Positions 32,905 to 41,771 of a stretch of DNA of 64,000 nucleotides are shown piece after piece (position 1 is the first letter of the stretch; each line of letters starts with the position of its first letter). Source of the DNA: an uncultured beta proteobacterium (GTDB lineage Bacteria; Pseudomonadota; Gammaproteobacteria; Burkholderiales; SG8-41); NCBI GenBank assembly GCA_903889565.1, contig CAISYC010000005.1, positions 62,001-126,000 on the forward strand. The letters run 5' to 3'. The notes beneath the pieces were generated by a model. The model made no database searches, was not told the origin of the DNA, and saw only the letters and a list, made by a program, of their open reading frames with translations. Both the position numbers and the translations under genes were made by a program.

Positions 32905-33939
32905 TCAAGGTTTTCTGATTTCCTTCGTCACCGACTGCGAACCGGCCTTGCCGCCCCAGCCCGGGATGTAGCACGACTGCACGCCAGCCTTGCCACCGGC
33001 GGCGGCGACCAGAATGTCATCTGGCGTTTCGACCAGATCCATCCATGCCTGCTCGTCTGCCGGCTTCACTGCGCCGTCTTTCAGATTCATGCGTTTGAGT
33101 TCGGCGATTGATACCTTCGTATGCTCGAACACGAAACGCTGCACGTCTGAACGCGAAAAGCCCGCCTTCTTCATGATCAACTGGTGTTCGCCGGCGAACA
33201 CCATCGCGTAGCAGGGCTGGCGCGCGGTGCCGGCCGACACCCGCATCTGCGCGCAGGCGGTGATCAGCACGCCCTCGGGGGTCGCCGACATGCCGTTCGA
33301 ATACTGATGCACGCCAAGTGCCGCCATGATGGTCACCGCATTCTGCTCCGCCTTGAAGCCGCGGCTCGTGTGCAGCGGTGGCCACGGGCTGTCCGTTTCA
33401 TTTTCAGCGATGCAGTAGGTGTACTTGCCGGGATGGCCGAGACTCGACTGGTCGAGCGTGCCGGGCATGGTGCCGATGGTGTTGCGCATGATCAGGCGCA
33501 CCGCGCGACCCATCGTCGCATTGGCGCGCCAGCCGGGACCGAACAGATTGTGATCGTTGTTGATGCCAAGCTCGTGTGCGATCGGACCGTTGACGATCAT
33601 CAGCACCGCCGCGCCGCCGGTACTGGTGCCGGGGCCGTGATAGCCGTAGAGCGGATCGGCCAGCGCTTCGACGGTGGCGACGATCACCGGCATGTATTCG
33701 GGTTTGCAGCCGGCCAGCACCGCGTTGATCGCGATTTTTTCGGCGCTCACCGAGACCTGGCGGTTTTCGATGAAGGCGACCTGTTTGTCGGGCTCCAGCC
33801 CGCAGGCCTCGAGCATCGCGTCTATGCGCGCCGCGGTCGGCGGCACCACCGGCAGCCCGTCGCTCCAGCCTTTTTCGATACACAATTCCATCGCCGCATC
33901 CATGTCGGGTGCGTCGTAATGGCGTGACTTCAACTGCAT
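32905..33939 (-). CDS. UGSC-partner protein of unknown function
   Basis: 344 aa, cytosolic, AGGAG 7 bases before the ATG. No catalytic family is recognised. It matches the C-terminal two thirds of the fusion at 24082-25779: SDGLPVVPPT (26-35), AGCKPEYMPV (76-85, conserved Cys78), GPGWRANATMGR (134-145), GKYTYCIAE, and a C-terminal PDDILVAAAGGKAG. Conserved Cys and Gly-rich segments suggest an enzyme with a bound cofactor or a reactive thiol. Placed upstream of the UGSC selenoprotein on the same strand with a 139-base gap holding a repeat element. It is likely a functional partner of that protein. Confidence 0.75.
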   Translation of the reverse strand: MQLKSRHYDAPDMDAAMELCIEKGWSDGLPVVPPTAARIDAMLEACGLEPDKQVAFIENRQVSVSAEKIAINAVLAGCKPEYMPVIVATVEALADPLYGYHGPGTSTGGAAVLMIVNGPIAHELGINNDHNLFGPGWRANATMGRAVRLIMRNTIGTMPGTLDQSSLGHPGKYTYCIAENETDSPWPPLHTSRGFKAEQNAVTIMAALGVHQYSNGMSATPEGVLITACAQMRVSAGTARQPCYAMVFAGEHQLIMKKAGFSRSDVQRFVFEHTKVSIAELKRMNLKDGAVKPADEQAWMDLVETPDDILVAAAGGKAGVQSCYIPGWGGKAGSQSVTKEIRKP

Positions 33940-34104
33940 CGGGATTCTCCTCGTGGCCGCCCGCTGCGGCGCTACAGTATGCGCGCTGCCGGGGCGGCGC
34001 GACAAGCCGCGCGCACGCCGCCATCGACACGAACTTGCGTTTACAATGCCGACTCCGACCCCGAGAATAAAAAACATCCGGGCTCGCCACTGACGGGAGG
34101 AGTC

Positions 34105-35205
34105 ATGAACATTCATCGTATGCGCATGCTGGCCGCGACAGCGCTGCTCGCATTCGCCGGCGTCACGGCCGCGGCCGCGCCGGCCAATCCGCCGCGCAAT
34201 CTTGAAATGATCTGGATCGATACCGAAGGCGGCGCAGCGACACTGATCATCACGCCCGCGGGTGAATCGATGCTGATCGACACCGGCTATCCGGACCACG
34301 ACCGCGACGCTACGCGCATCAATGAGGCAGCGCGCGCCGCCGGCCTCACCAGAATCGACCATCTGATGATCAGCCACTATCACCGCGATCACGTCGGCGG
34401 ACTCGCCGCGCTGACCAAGCTGATCCCGATCGGCCGTTTCTACGGCCCCAACGACAAGGTCGAACTGGCCAATCGCGAGTGGTATGAAAGTTACGCCGCC
34501 GCCTCGGCGGGCAAGCGCAGCATCGTCCAGCCCGGCGATCGCATCCCGTTGAAGGGCGTCGAGGTGCGGGTGGTCAGCGCCAACGAGAAAATGCTGGCCA
34601 CACCGCTTAACGGCGGCCGCGCCAATCCGCTGTGCGACAACCCGGCCGACATGTCACCGGCCGGCTTTGAAAACTCGCGCATGGTCGGCGTGCTGCTCAC
34701 CTTCGGCAAATTCACCTATCTCAATCTGCTCGATCTCGACTGGCACGCCGAGCTGCAACTGGTTTGTCCGGTAAACAAGCTCGGCCATATCACGCTGTAT
34801 CAGGCCAGCCGCCACGGCGGTCTCGACGGCGCCGGTTCGCCGGCATTGCTGGGCGCGATCCAGCCGCAGGTCATCGTCATCAGCAACGGCCCGAAAAAAG
34901 GCCTCGGCCAGCCGGACAAGCGCATCCAGCCTATCGTCAACATGGCCAAACCGGCGGAACCCTACGAAGCCAATTCGTACCTGCGCATGGCCAGGCTCCC
35001 GCCGATCGAAGGCATCTGGCAGGATCACCTGTCGCTGCTCGACAAGGACCCGGCGCACAATACGGTCGAAGACATGATCGCGAACCTTGACGACAGCGCC
35101 GAATGCAAGGGCAACGTGATCAAAGCCTCGATCTCGCGAGACGGCCGCTACACCGTCACCAACGGCCGCAACGGCTACAGCAAGACGTACGCCGTTCGGA
35201 AATGA
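34105..35205 (+). CDS. Secreted MBL-fold metallo-hydrolase
   Basis: 366 aa with a signal peptide ending at TAAAA. The metallo-beta-lactamase metal motif is clear: His91-Tyr-His93-Arg-Asp95-His96 in ISHYHRDHVGG, preceded by MLIDTGYPDHD. Layout resembles the ComEC/Rec2-like soluble hydrolases. GGGAGG precedes the ATG. Its TGA overlaps the ATG of the next gene (ATGA), so translation is coupled to the cytochrome. Periplasmic hydrolase, substrate unknown. Confidence 0.85.
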   Translation: MNIHRMRMLAATALLAFAGVTAAAAPANPPRNLEMIWIDTEGGAATLIITPAGESMLIDTGYPDHDRDATRINEAARAAGLTRIDHLMISHYHRDHVGGLAALTKLIPIGRFYGPNDKVELANREWYESYAAASAGKRSIVQPGDRIPLKGVEVRVVSANEKMLATPLNGGRANPLCDNPADMSPAGFENSRMVGVLLTFGKFTYLNLLDLDWHAELQLVCPVNKLGHITLYQASRHGGLDGAGSPALLGAIQPQVIVISNGPKKGLGQPDKRIQPIVNMAKPAEPYEANSYLRMARLPPIEGIWQDHLSLLDKDPAHNTVEDMIANLDDSAECKGNVIKASISRDGRYTVTNGRNGYSKTYAVRK

Positions 35206-35624
35206 GCCGCGGCTTTCGTCATCTGATCGCGGCCGGCGCGCTGTTCGCCTGCGCATCCGCCGGCGCGGCCGACGGGCTGCGCTCGGTGTGGGACGGCGCC
35301 TACAACGCCGCACAGGTCAAACGCGGCAACGCGGCCTACGTTCAACTCTGCGAGACCTGCCATGGACCGAAACTCGAAGGCAGCGAAGCGCCGCCGCTGG
35401 CTGGCGAAAGTTTTCTCGCCAACTGGACAGGCTACACGACCGCCGACCTGCTCGAAAAAATGCGCGGCACCATGCCGCAGACCGATCCGGGTTCGCTCAG
35501 CATCCAGCAATACGTCGATCTGCTGGCGTTTATTCTCAGCGCGAATAAATTTCCGGCGGGTAATGCGGAGTTGCCGATCATAGCCGAGCGCCTGAAACAA
35601 ATTCGTTTTGAGGCGGCCAGGTAG
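35202..35624 (+). CDS. Periplasmic monoheme cytochrome c
   Basis: 140 aa. Signal peptide, then one heme site Cys50-Glu-Thr-Cys53-His54 and an axial Met candidate in MPQTDPGSLS, a typical class I arrangement. Starts within the stop codon of the MBL hydrolase gene. It could carry electrons from the PQQ-type dehydrogenase encoded 100 bases downstream. Confidence 0.85.
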   Translation: MSRGFRHLIAAGALFACASAGAADGLRSVWDGAYNAAQVKRGNAAYVQLCETCHGPKLEGSEAPPLAGESFLANWTGYTTADLLEKMRGTMPQTDPGSLSIQQYVDLLAFILSANKFPAGNAELPIIAERLKQIRFEAAR

Positions 35625-35641
35625 AAGCGGCTTTGTGATGC

Positions 35642-35692
35642 GGGCGCCTCGCCTGCGTCAGTACCGCCACAGGCGAGTCGCCTGCGCCACAT
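35642..35692. repeat. REP-like palindromic element
   Basis: Two GCAGGCG/CGCCTGC palindromic units (GGGCGCCTCGCCTGCG and AGGCGAGTCGCCTGCGCC) separated by a short spacer. Nearly the same sequence in inverted orientation is at 37499-37552, so the pair brackets the sugar dehydrogenase gene. Confidence 0.6.
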
Positions 35693-35724
35693 TCGTGATT
35701 CTGTAATGCAAGGGGGGAACAACC

Positions 35725-37488
35725 ATGACGGTAACCGGTAAAAACGGTTTTGTATTTCGCATCTGCCTGCTGGCGATTTCGCTGGCGGCATCGCCGGCTT
35801 TGCGCGCGCAGGACGCCAGCTATCCGCCGGCTCCGCAATTGAAAACGAACGGCACGACACTGCTGCTCGAAGACTACGCGACGATGCCGCTGTCGGGCCG
35901 CAAGAACGACGGCCCCTACCCCGCGCCCGTCGATATGACCGATCAGTTGGGCCGCGCCAATTCGCTGCGCTCGGAACCGGCCGCCGCGCCGCAATCGGAA
36001 AAGCGTTTCTTCGTGCCGGGACAAAACGGCGTTGTCTACATCCTCGACAAGGCGACACGGCAGTTCACGCCTTATCTCGATGTCGGTAAAATTTTTCCGA
36101 AGTTCACCACCGAGCCGGTCTACGGCATGGGCCTCATTTCGATTGTGTTCGATCCGGACTATGCGAAAAACGGCCGCTTCTACACCGTGCATTCGGAACG
36201 CCCCAACATCGCCGGCTCCGCCAACGGCAGGAGCGATGCAATTCCGAATCTGACCATCGACGGCGACGTCACCCCGGCGATCAATTCGCCGGCCGGCGAA
36301 GTCGGTTTCCAGTCGATCATTTACGAATGGACCGATACCAACATCAACAACAATACCTTCGAGGGTACGGCGCGCGAAATTCTGCGCGCGGGTTTGAACT
36401 TCCCGCTGCACCCGATGGCCGACCTGCTGTTCAATCCGCTCGCCAGGCTGGGCGACGCCGACTACGGCAATCTCTATATTTCGGTCGGCGACGGCACCGC
36501 AGGCGAACGCGCCGGCCCCACCCATGCGGTGCCGCAACGACTCGACGCATTGCCGGGCAAGATCCTGCGCATCACGCCCGATCTCAACTTGCGACCGCAG
36601 GACATGCTGAGTTCGAACGGGCGCTATCGCCTGCCGTCCACCGGCAGCGATCCGAATCCCTTCGTCAACATCAAGACCGCGCGCCCCGAAGTGTTCGCCT
36701 ACGGCCTGCGCAACCCGCACCGCATCAGCTGGGATACGGTCACCAATACGCTGATCGCTGCCGATATCGGCGACCATTCGTGGGAGGAAATCAACATCAT
36801 CGTCAAGGGCGGCAACTACGGCTGGGCCGAACGCGAAGGTCCGGAGCTGCGTTTCACCGGCGGACCCAACGGCGGCAAGACGGCGACGCAGCTTGAAACG
36901 CCGGTGGCCTATCCAACGGACGATACGCTGATGGTGGACGGGCTCGACAAACCAGTGCCGCTGATCCCGCCGGTGGCTTACTACAGCCATCAGGACGGTC
37001 TGGCGATCGGCAGCGGTTATGTCTACCGCGGCAAACTGATGCCGGCGATGGTCGGCAAATACATCTTCACCGAAATGACCACCGGGCGTCTGTTCTATAC
37101 TGATCTCGCCGCACTGCTGGCCAACCGCGGCAAGCGCGTGAAAAGCACGGCGATTCATGAAATCGACATCGCTTATAAGAATGCGGATGCGCCGACCGCG
37201 GCGCCGGTGAAACGCCGCATGTACGACATCGTCGCCGAGCGCTTCAAGCGCCGCGGCGGCGTGCCGCTGAAGGAAACCGTGCTGCCCGGCGCCTCGACCA
37301 TCACTGGCGGTTTTCGCGGCGGCAATCTGACCACCGGCAAGGTCGATCCCTACGGCGTGCCCTACGGCGGCGGCCGCGCCGACGTGCGCCTCGCCCGCGG
37401 CGGCAACGATGAAATTTATCTGATCAGCAAAAGCGACGGCATGATCCGCAAACTCACCGCGGTCGTCACGCCACCGCCGGCGCGATAA
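35725..37488 (+). CDS. PQQ-dependent sugar dehydrogenase-like protein (glucose/sorbosone family)
   Basis: 587 aa with a signal peptide ending at LRAQD. A six-bladed propeller of the soluble glucose/sorbosone dehydrogenase type: GMGLISIVFDPDYAKNGRFYTVHS, GNLYISVGDGTAGE, VFAYGLRNPHRISWD (the conserved GLRNP motif), GGNYGWAEREG. It would oxidise a sugar or alcohol in the periplasm and hand electrons to a cytochrome, fitting the cytochrome just upstream. It is longer than the typical ~450-aa enzyme because of insertions near residues 160-220 and a C-terminal extension. Confidence 0.85.
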   Translation: MTVTGKNGFVFRICLLAISLAASPALRAQDASYPPAPQLKTNGTTLLLEDYATMPLSGRKNDGPYPAPVDMTDQLGRANSLRSEPAAAPQSEKRFFVPGQNGVVYILDKATRQFTPYLDVGKIFPKFTTEPVYGMGLISIVFDPDYAKNGRFYTVHSERPNIAGSANGRSDAIPNLTIDGDVTPAINSPAGEVGFQSIIYEWTDTNINNNTFEGTAREILRAGLNFPLHPMADLLFNPLARLGDADYGNLYISVGDGTAGERAGPTHAVPQRLDALPGKILRITPDLNLRPQDMLSSNGRYRLPSTGSDPNPFVNIKTARPEVFAYGLRNPHRISWDTVTNTLIAADIGDHSWEEINIIVKGGNYGWAEREGPELRFTGGPNGGKTATQLETPVAYPTDDTLMVDGLDKPVPLIPPVAYYSHQDGLAIGSGYVYRGKLMPAMVGKYIFTEMTTGRLFYTDLAALLANRGKRVKSTAIHEIDIAYKNADAPTAAPVKRRMYDIVAERFKRRGGVPLKETVLPGASTITGGFRGGNLTTGKVDPYGVPYGGGRADVRLARGGNDEIYLISKSDGMIRKLTAVVTPPPAR

Positions 37489-37498
37489 CAACGCAGTT

Positions 37499-37552
37499 GT
37501 AGCGCAGGCGACTCGCCTGCCTTTTACAACCGCAGGCAGGGCGCCTGCGCCA
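37499..37552. repeat. REP-like palindromic element
   Basis: Outer inverted ends GTAGCGCAGGCG and CGCCTGCGCCAC match at 11 of 12 bases. Inside are GCAGGCGA-CTCGCCTGC and GCAGGC-GCCTGC units. Related to 35642-35692 and 17308-17330. It lies between the sugar dehydrogenase and the next Bug gene. Confidence 0.65.
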
Positions 37553-37586
37553 CATCAATGCTGCTGCGTTTTCCGGGAAAATTTCG

Positions 37587-38582
37587 ATGACCGCACCGCG
37601 AAAAACAAACTGCTTTGGATTTTCCGCATGCGTGTGGGCCGCTGCCCTTGCATGCGGTGCCGTCGCGCCGCTCGCCGCACAGCCATGGCCGAACAAACCG
37701 CTGCGTCTCATCATTCCGTTTCCGGGTCAGGGCGGCGGCGCCGATTACGTCGGCCGCGTCGCTGCGCAAAAATTGTCCGAAGCGCTCGGCCAGCCGGTGG
37801 TGATCGAAAACCGTCCGGGCGCGGCCGGCAACATCGGCCTCGAACTCACGGCCAAGGCCGCGCCCGACGGCTACACGCTGGTGGTCAGCCCGCCCTCGCT
37901 CACCATCAGTCCCGCTCTCTACCGCAAGCTCGCATATGATCCGGTCAAGGATTTCGCCCCCGTCTCGCTGCTGGCGGAGATTCCGAATCTGCTGACGGTG
38001 CGGCCGGGACTGCCGGTCGGCACGCTCAGGGAATTCATCGATTACGCGCGCGCCAATCCGGGCAAACTCAACTACGGAACGAGTGGAATCGGCACCTCGA
38101 CGAACATGGCCACTGTTCTCTTCCTTCGTCAGGCTGGACTGAATCTGGTCGGCGTTTACTACAAGGGCTCGGCCGCAGCAGCCATTGCGATGATGGGCAA
38201 CGAAGTCGATCTCGTGGTGCTCGGCCCGACATCGGTGTTGCCGCACGTGCAGGCCGGCCGCGTGAAAGTGCTCGCCGCCATGCGTGAAACACGCCTGCCT
38301 TCGTTGCCGCAGGTGCCGACGCTCAAAGAATCCGGTATCGAACACGCCGAAGTCATCACCTGGTACGGCCTGCTCGCGCCGGCGGGCACGCCGCGCGACG
38401 TCGTGCGCCGTCTCAATGCCGAGTGGGTGAAAGCCGCCGCCCTGCCCGACACGCGCGAAAAAATGCAAAACGGCGGCGTTGAAACCCTCGCCGGCACGCC
38501 GGAACAATTTGCCGCGATGATCCGCGACGAAATCCCGCGCTGGCGCAAACTGGTTACCGATCTGAACATCAAGATCGAATAG
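37587..38582 (+). CDS. Bug-family periplasmic substrate-binding protein
   Basis: 331 aa; signal peptide ends near PLAAQ. LRLIIPFPGQGGGADYVGRV, VIENRPGAAGNIGLELTAKAAPDGYTLV. The pocket strand reads GVYYKGSAAAAIAMMGNEV where relatives have HVPYKG, so His and Pro are replaced by Val/Tyr, a possible ligand change. Followed by an Ldh-family oxidoreductase gene on the same strand. Confidence 0.9.
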   Translation: MTAPRKTNCFGFSACVWAAALACGAVAPLAAQPWPNKPLRLIIPFPGQGGGADYVGRVAAQKLSEALGQPVVIENRPGAAGNIGLELTAKAAPDGYTLVVSPPSLTISPALYRKLAYDPVKDFAPVSLLAEIPNLLTVRPGLPVGTLREFIDYARANPGKLNYGTSGIGTSTNMATVLFLRQAGLNLVGVYYKGSAAAAIAMMGNEVDLVVLGPTSVLPHVQAGRVKVLAAMRETRLPSLPQVPTLKESGIEHAEVITWYGLLAPAGTPRDVVRRLNAEWVKAAALPDTREKMQNGGVETLAGTPEQFAAMIRDEIPRWRKLVTDLNIKIE

Positions 38583-38682
38583 ACAGGCGCCTGCCGCCGC
38601 CGCGCAGCACCCTACGGCAGGGCTCAAAAGTGCTTCCCGCCACACCCAATATCCATACACCCGGACGTCAAATGTTTTGCTC

Positions 38683-38706
38683 CCTTCCCCCGCCTGCAGG
38701 GGAAGG
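38683..38706. terminator. Intergenic hairpin
   Basis: CCTTCCCC pairs with GGGGAAGG around CGCCTGCA. It lies between the Bug gene and the Ldh-family gene, with no T tract, and may be a terminator or another repeat. Confidence 0.4.
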
Positions 38707-38740
38707 TTAGGATGGGACTACGCTCCTCGCTTATCTGCCG

Positions 38741-39784
38741 ATGAATATTCCCGCGCTGCAACTCACGCAATTCGCTACCGACGTCCTTACAGCCTGCGGC
38801 ATGCCCGCCGCCGATGCCGCGACCACCGCCGGCTGCATCCTCGAAGCCGATCTCACCGGTGCTGACGCGCACGGCATTTTCAGACTGCCGCAATACGTCG
38901 ATGCCTTCGACAAAAAAAACATCAATCCGCGCGCCGATATCCGAACGCTTGAACAGGGCCCGGCCACGGCGCTGATCGACGGCGACAACGGCATGGGGCA
39001 TCTGGCGGTAACGCGCGCAATGCAGCGTGCGATCGAACTGGCGAAGAATGCCGGCCTCGCCTGGGTCGGCGTGCGCCATTCGAATCACGCCGGCGCCGGC
39101 GGCGTCTACGCGGCGATGGCGGCGGAACAGCGCATGGTCGGCATCTACGGCGCCGTATCCGGTTTCAACCAGATGGCGCCGTGGGGCGGCGCCGAGCCGT
39201 TGCTCGGCACCAACCCGCTGGCAATCGGCATTCCCGCCGGCCGGCAAGCGCCGGTCATCATCGACACCGCCACCTCCATTGCGTCCGCGGGCATGATCAA
39301 GGCGGCGGCCCTGCGCGGCGAAACCATTCCCGCGGGCTGGATGATCGATCCCGCCACCGGCGATGCCGTCACCGACCCGGCAAAAATGATGCACAGCCTG
39401 CTCGCCCCCATCGGCGAACACAAGGGCAGCGGGCTCGCACTGGCGATCGGCCTGCTCGCGGGCTCGCTCAATGGCGCCAGCTTCGGCCGCGAGATTCCGC
39501 GCAGCGGCAGCGGCTTTGGTGTCAACAGCGGGCAGTTCATCATCGTGCTCGATGTTGCGCGCTTTGCACCGAACCGGGATTTCGGCGGCGCAATCGACCG
39601 CCATATCGACGATTTGGCGCAATCCACACCATTGCCCGGCGTCGATCGCGTGCGCGTGCCCGGACAGGCGCGCGCCGCGCGCAAGCAAGAGCGCCTCGCC
39701 AACGGCATCGCAATCAGCGCGCCGTTGAAGCAGCAGCTTGATGCGCTCGCCGCGCGCTTCGGCATGGCGCCGGTATCCGCGTAA
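38741..39784 (+). CDS. Ldh family (malate/L-lactate/ureidoglycolate type) NAD(P)-dependent oxidoreductase
   Basis: 347 aa, full length for the family. Conserved text: TGADAHGIFRLPQYV (catalytic His region), WVGVRHSNHAGAGGVYA, GTNPLAIGIP, and a late HKGSGLALAIGLLAGSLNGASF. It oxidises a 2-hydroxy acid to a 2-oxo acid in the cytoplasm; the exact substrate (malate, sulfolactate, ureidoglycolate, lactate) cannot be told. Placed after a Bug receptor gene, consistent with uptake of a hydroxy acid. Confidence 0.87.
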   Translation: MNIPALQLTQFATDVLTACGMPAADAATTAGCILEADLTGADAHGIFRLPQYVDAFDKKNINPRADIRTLEQGPATALIDGDNGMGHLAVTRAMQRAIELAKNAGLAWVGVRHSNHAGAGGVYAAMAAEQRMVGIYGAVSGFNQMAPWGGAEPLLGTNPLAIGIPAGRQAPVIIDTATSIASAGMIKAAALRGETIPAGWMIDPATGDAVTDPAKMMHSLLAPIGEHKGSGLALAIGLLAGSLNGASFGREIPRSGSGFGVNSGQFIIVLDVARFAPNRDFGGAIDRHIDDLAQSTPLPGVDRVRVPGQARAARKQERLANGIAISAPLKQQLDALAARFGMAPVSA

Positions 39785-39933
39785 ACGCCGCGCCACATTT
39801 ATCAGCAGTCACCGCCGCGGGCTGCCAGCTATCAAGTTGGCGCGGCCTGCTGCCGATATTTACTCACGCCTATTGCATCGCGGCAAAAATCTGATTTAAT
39901 GAGTGGCGTGTTCATGACTCACGAGGAGTGAAT

Positions 39934-40557
39934 ATGCAGCAGGAGACGCCCTCCCCCATCGTCGTCGCCGTTTCAAACCTGACTGAATTTTTTCGTGACG
40001 CCCTGCGCGGCGCGCTCGCCGAACAGCATCTCGACGTCGATGATCACACCGAACATTACGTCGTCCACATGCTGGCGGATTTCGCGCGCAGCGAACGGCT
40101 CCCGCCATCGCCGCCGCGCGACCGCGGTGCGCAATCGCTGGTCCAGCTGCTTGCAGCCGCCGTCGAAGCCGGCAGCGCCGCCGAGCGCGATCTCGCGCTG
40201 CAACGGCTCGGCGACGTTTCACTCTTCATGGCGGGATTCTTTGCCCGCCACTTCGCGCGCCGCACCGTCGATATCGACTACCACATCGCGATGGGCGGCC
40301 GTGCCTACGGCAATCTCGCGCAATCGCTCGAACGCGGCCGCCAGCGCGCGCTCGCCGAAGTGTTCGCCGAGCTGGCGGCAAAATTCCAGCCACTGGTCGA
40401 TGCACTGGGTGAAATCAGCGATGCCGCCCACGTCTACACGCAGCGCGACATCCTGCGCCTCTACGAGATCTGGCTGAAAACCGGCAGCGCGCGGGCGCGC
40501 CGCCTGCTGCACGGTCTTGGCATCGCCGCCACGCCGGTCACGCTGCAGGCGCACTGA
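39934..40557 (+). CDS. Conserved protein of unknown function
   Basis: 207 aa, no signal peptide, mostly helical, rich in Ala, Leu and Arg. Features: SNLTEFFRDALRGALAEQHLDVDDHTEHYVVHMLADFARSE near the N-terminus and HVYTQRDILRLYEIWLKTGSARARRLLHGLGI at the end. GAGGAG stands 5 bases before the ATG. The next gene begins 7 bases after its stop, so the two form an operon and may form a complex. No family recognised. Confidence 0.75.
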   Translation: MQQETPSPIVVAVSNLTEFFRDALRGALAEQHLDVDDHTEHYVVHMLADFARSERLPPSPPRDRGAQSLVQLLAAAVEAGSAAERDLALQRLGDVSLFMAGFFARHFARRTVDIDYHIAMGGRAYGNLAQSLERGRQRALAEVFAELAAKFQPLVDALGEISDAAHVYTQRDILRLYEIWLKTGSARARRLLHGLGIAATPVTLQAH

Positions 40558-40564
40558 GCCCGCC

Positions 40565-41215
40565 ATGCTGCAGGCGCTGCAAAAGTTGCTGGCCGACATT
40601 TACGATGTGCCGTTGCGGCACGACGTCGGCGAATTTCTGCTGACCGACCGCGCCGAACTGCCGCAGGCAGCGCGCGACAGCGGCACCGACGAGCAGGTGC
40701 TGGTCGCCGAGGATGACGACACGCTGTGGGTGCACGTTTATCTGGAACCCGCGCTGCTCGCGCGCCTCGAATCGGCCAACCCCTTCGAGGCGCTTAACGG
40801 CGGCAATATCGCCGACTACTGGACCGCGCTCGAAGGTGTCAGTCACTTTCTGTATCTGGCGTGGAACGCCAGCCACGATCGCGCGGTCACGCTGATGGAA
40901 CTCGAGTTGCAGGCCGAGATCGACAAATACGTCAGCACGCTGTGGCTGCTGCGCGAACAGAACCCGCGACGCTTTCCGGCCGAATTGCATCACCTGCTGT
41001 TCGAGCGCGCCCGCGTCGATGCCACGCTCGCCGGCGATCGCCTGGGACTCTATCGCAGCGCCGATCATTACGCCTCGCGCTACTGCCGGCGACTCGCCCG
41101 CACGCTGCTGCCGACCAGCGCCAGCGCGCAGGCCGACGCCAGCGCCGAGCTGCGCCGCTTCTACCGCCTCACCCGCGAACGCAAAATCCGCCATATCGAG
41201 CGCGTCGCCGCCTAG
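40565..41215 (+). CDS. Conserved protein of unknown function
   Basis: 216 aa, soluble, acidic N-terminal half (VGEFLLTDRAELPQAARD, VLVAEDDDTLWVHVYLEPALLARLESANPFEALNGGNIADYWTALEGVSHFLYLAWN) and a basic helical C-terminal half ending in RFYRLTRERKIRHIERVAA. Paired with the preceding gene. The VSHFLYLAWNA segment looks conserved in form, but no domain can be named. Confidence 0.75.
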   Translation: MLQALQKLLADIYDVPLRHDVGEFLLTDRAELPQAARDSGTDEQVLVAEDDDTLWVHVYLEPALLARLESANPFEALNGGNIADYWTALEGVSHFLYLAWNASHDRAVTLMELELQAEIDKYVSTLWLLREQNPRRFPAELHHLLFERARVDATLAGDRLGLYRSADHYASRYCRRLARTLLPTSASAQADASAELRRFYRLTRERKIRHIERVAA

Positions 41216-41292
41216 CGCGCTGCCGGGCGTATGATTGCTCCGCACACCCGCGCCATGACGCGGCGTGGCGACAACCATGGGGAGAAGACATC

Positions 41293-41754
41293 ATGCAAGG
41301 ACTCATCCGTTTGCTGTTTGCCGGCGTGCTCGTCATCGTTGCGGGCTGCGCCACCACGCCGCCGCCGGGCACGCTCGATCTCGCCGCAGTCAGACCAATC
41401 CCGCTCGACAAGATCGAGTGGAAGGACAGTCCGACCGGCACCTCGGCGACCGCGCCGCTCTATGGCGATCCGAACAAGCCGGGCCCCTACGCCTATTTCA
41501 ATAAATGGAAAGCCGGCAACATGAGCCGGCCGCATTACCATCCGAACGACCGCTACATCGTCGTGCTGGCAGGCACCTGGTGGGTCGGCAGCGGCAAAAA
41601 ATTCGATCCCGACAGCACACTGCCGCTGACCGCCGGCACCGTGGTCGTGCACGCCGGCAAGCAGATACACTACGACGGCGCCAAACAGGGCGACGCCATC
41701 CTGCTGATACACGGCATGGGGCCGGCAACCTCTACGCTGGCCGAAGAAAAGTAA
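41293..41754 (+). CDS. Cupin-domain lipoprotein
   Basis: 153 aa. Lipobox VAGC with Cys19, then a single cupin barrel. Metal-site motif RPHYHPNDRYIVVLAGTWWVG supplies two His and a distant acidic or Asp residue, and AGKQIHYDGAKQGDAILLIHG gives the second motif. Lipid-anchored on the periplasmic side. Enzyme or sensor role unknown. Confidence 0.8.
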   Translation: MQGLIRLLFAGVLVIVAGCATTPPPGTLDLAAVRPIPLDKIEWKDSPTGTSATAPLYGDPNKPGPYAYFNKWKAGNMSRPHYHPNDRYIVVLAGTWWVGSGKKFDPDSTLPLTAGTVVVHAGKQIHYDGAKQGDAILLIHGMGPATSTLAEEK

Positions 41755-41771
41755 ACGCCGCAATGCCGCGC

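Noticed and set aside
35578-37491. 637-aa open frame on the minus strand
   Set aside because: It lies opposite the PQQ-type sugar dehydrogenase gene, is rich in Arg, His and Ala and has no recognisable domain. It is an antisense shadow typical of GC-rich DNA.
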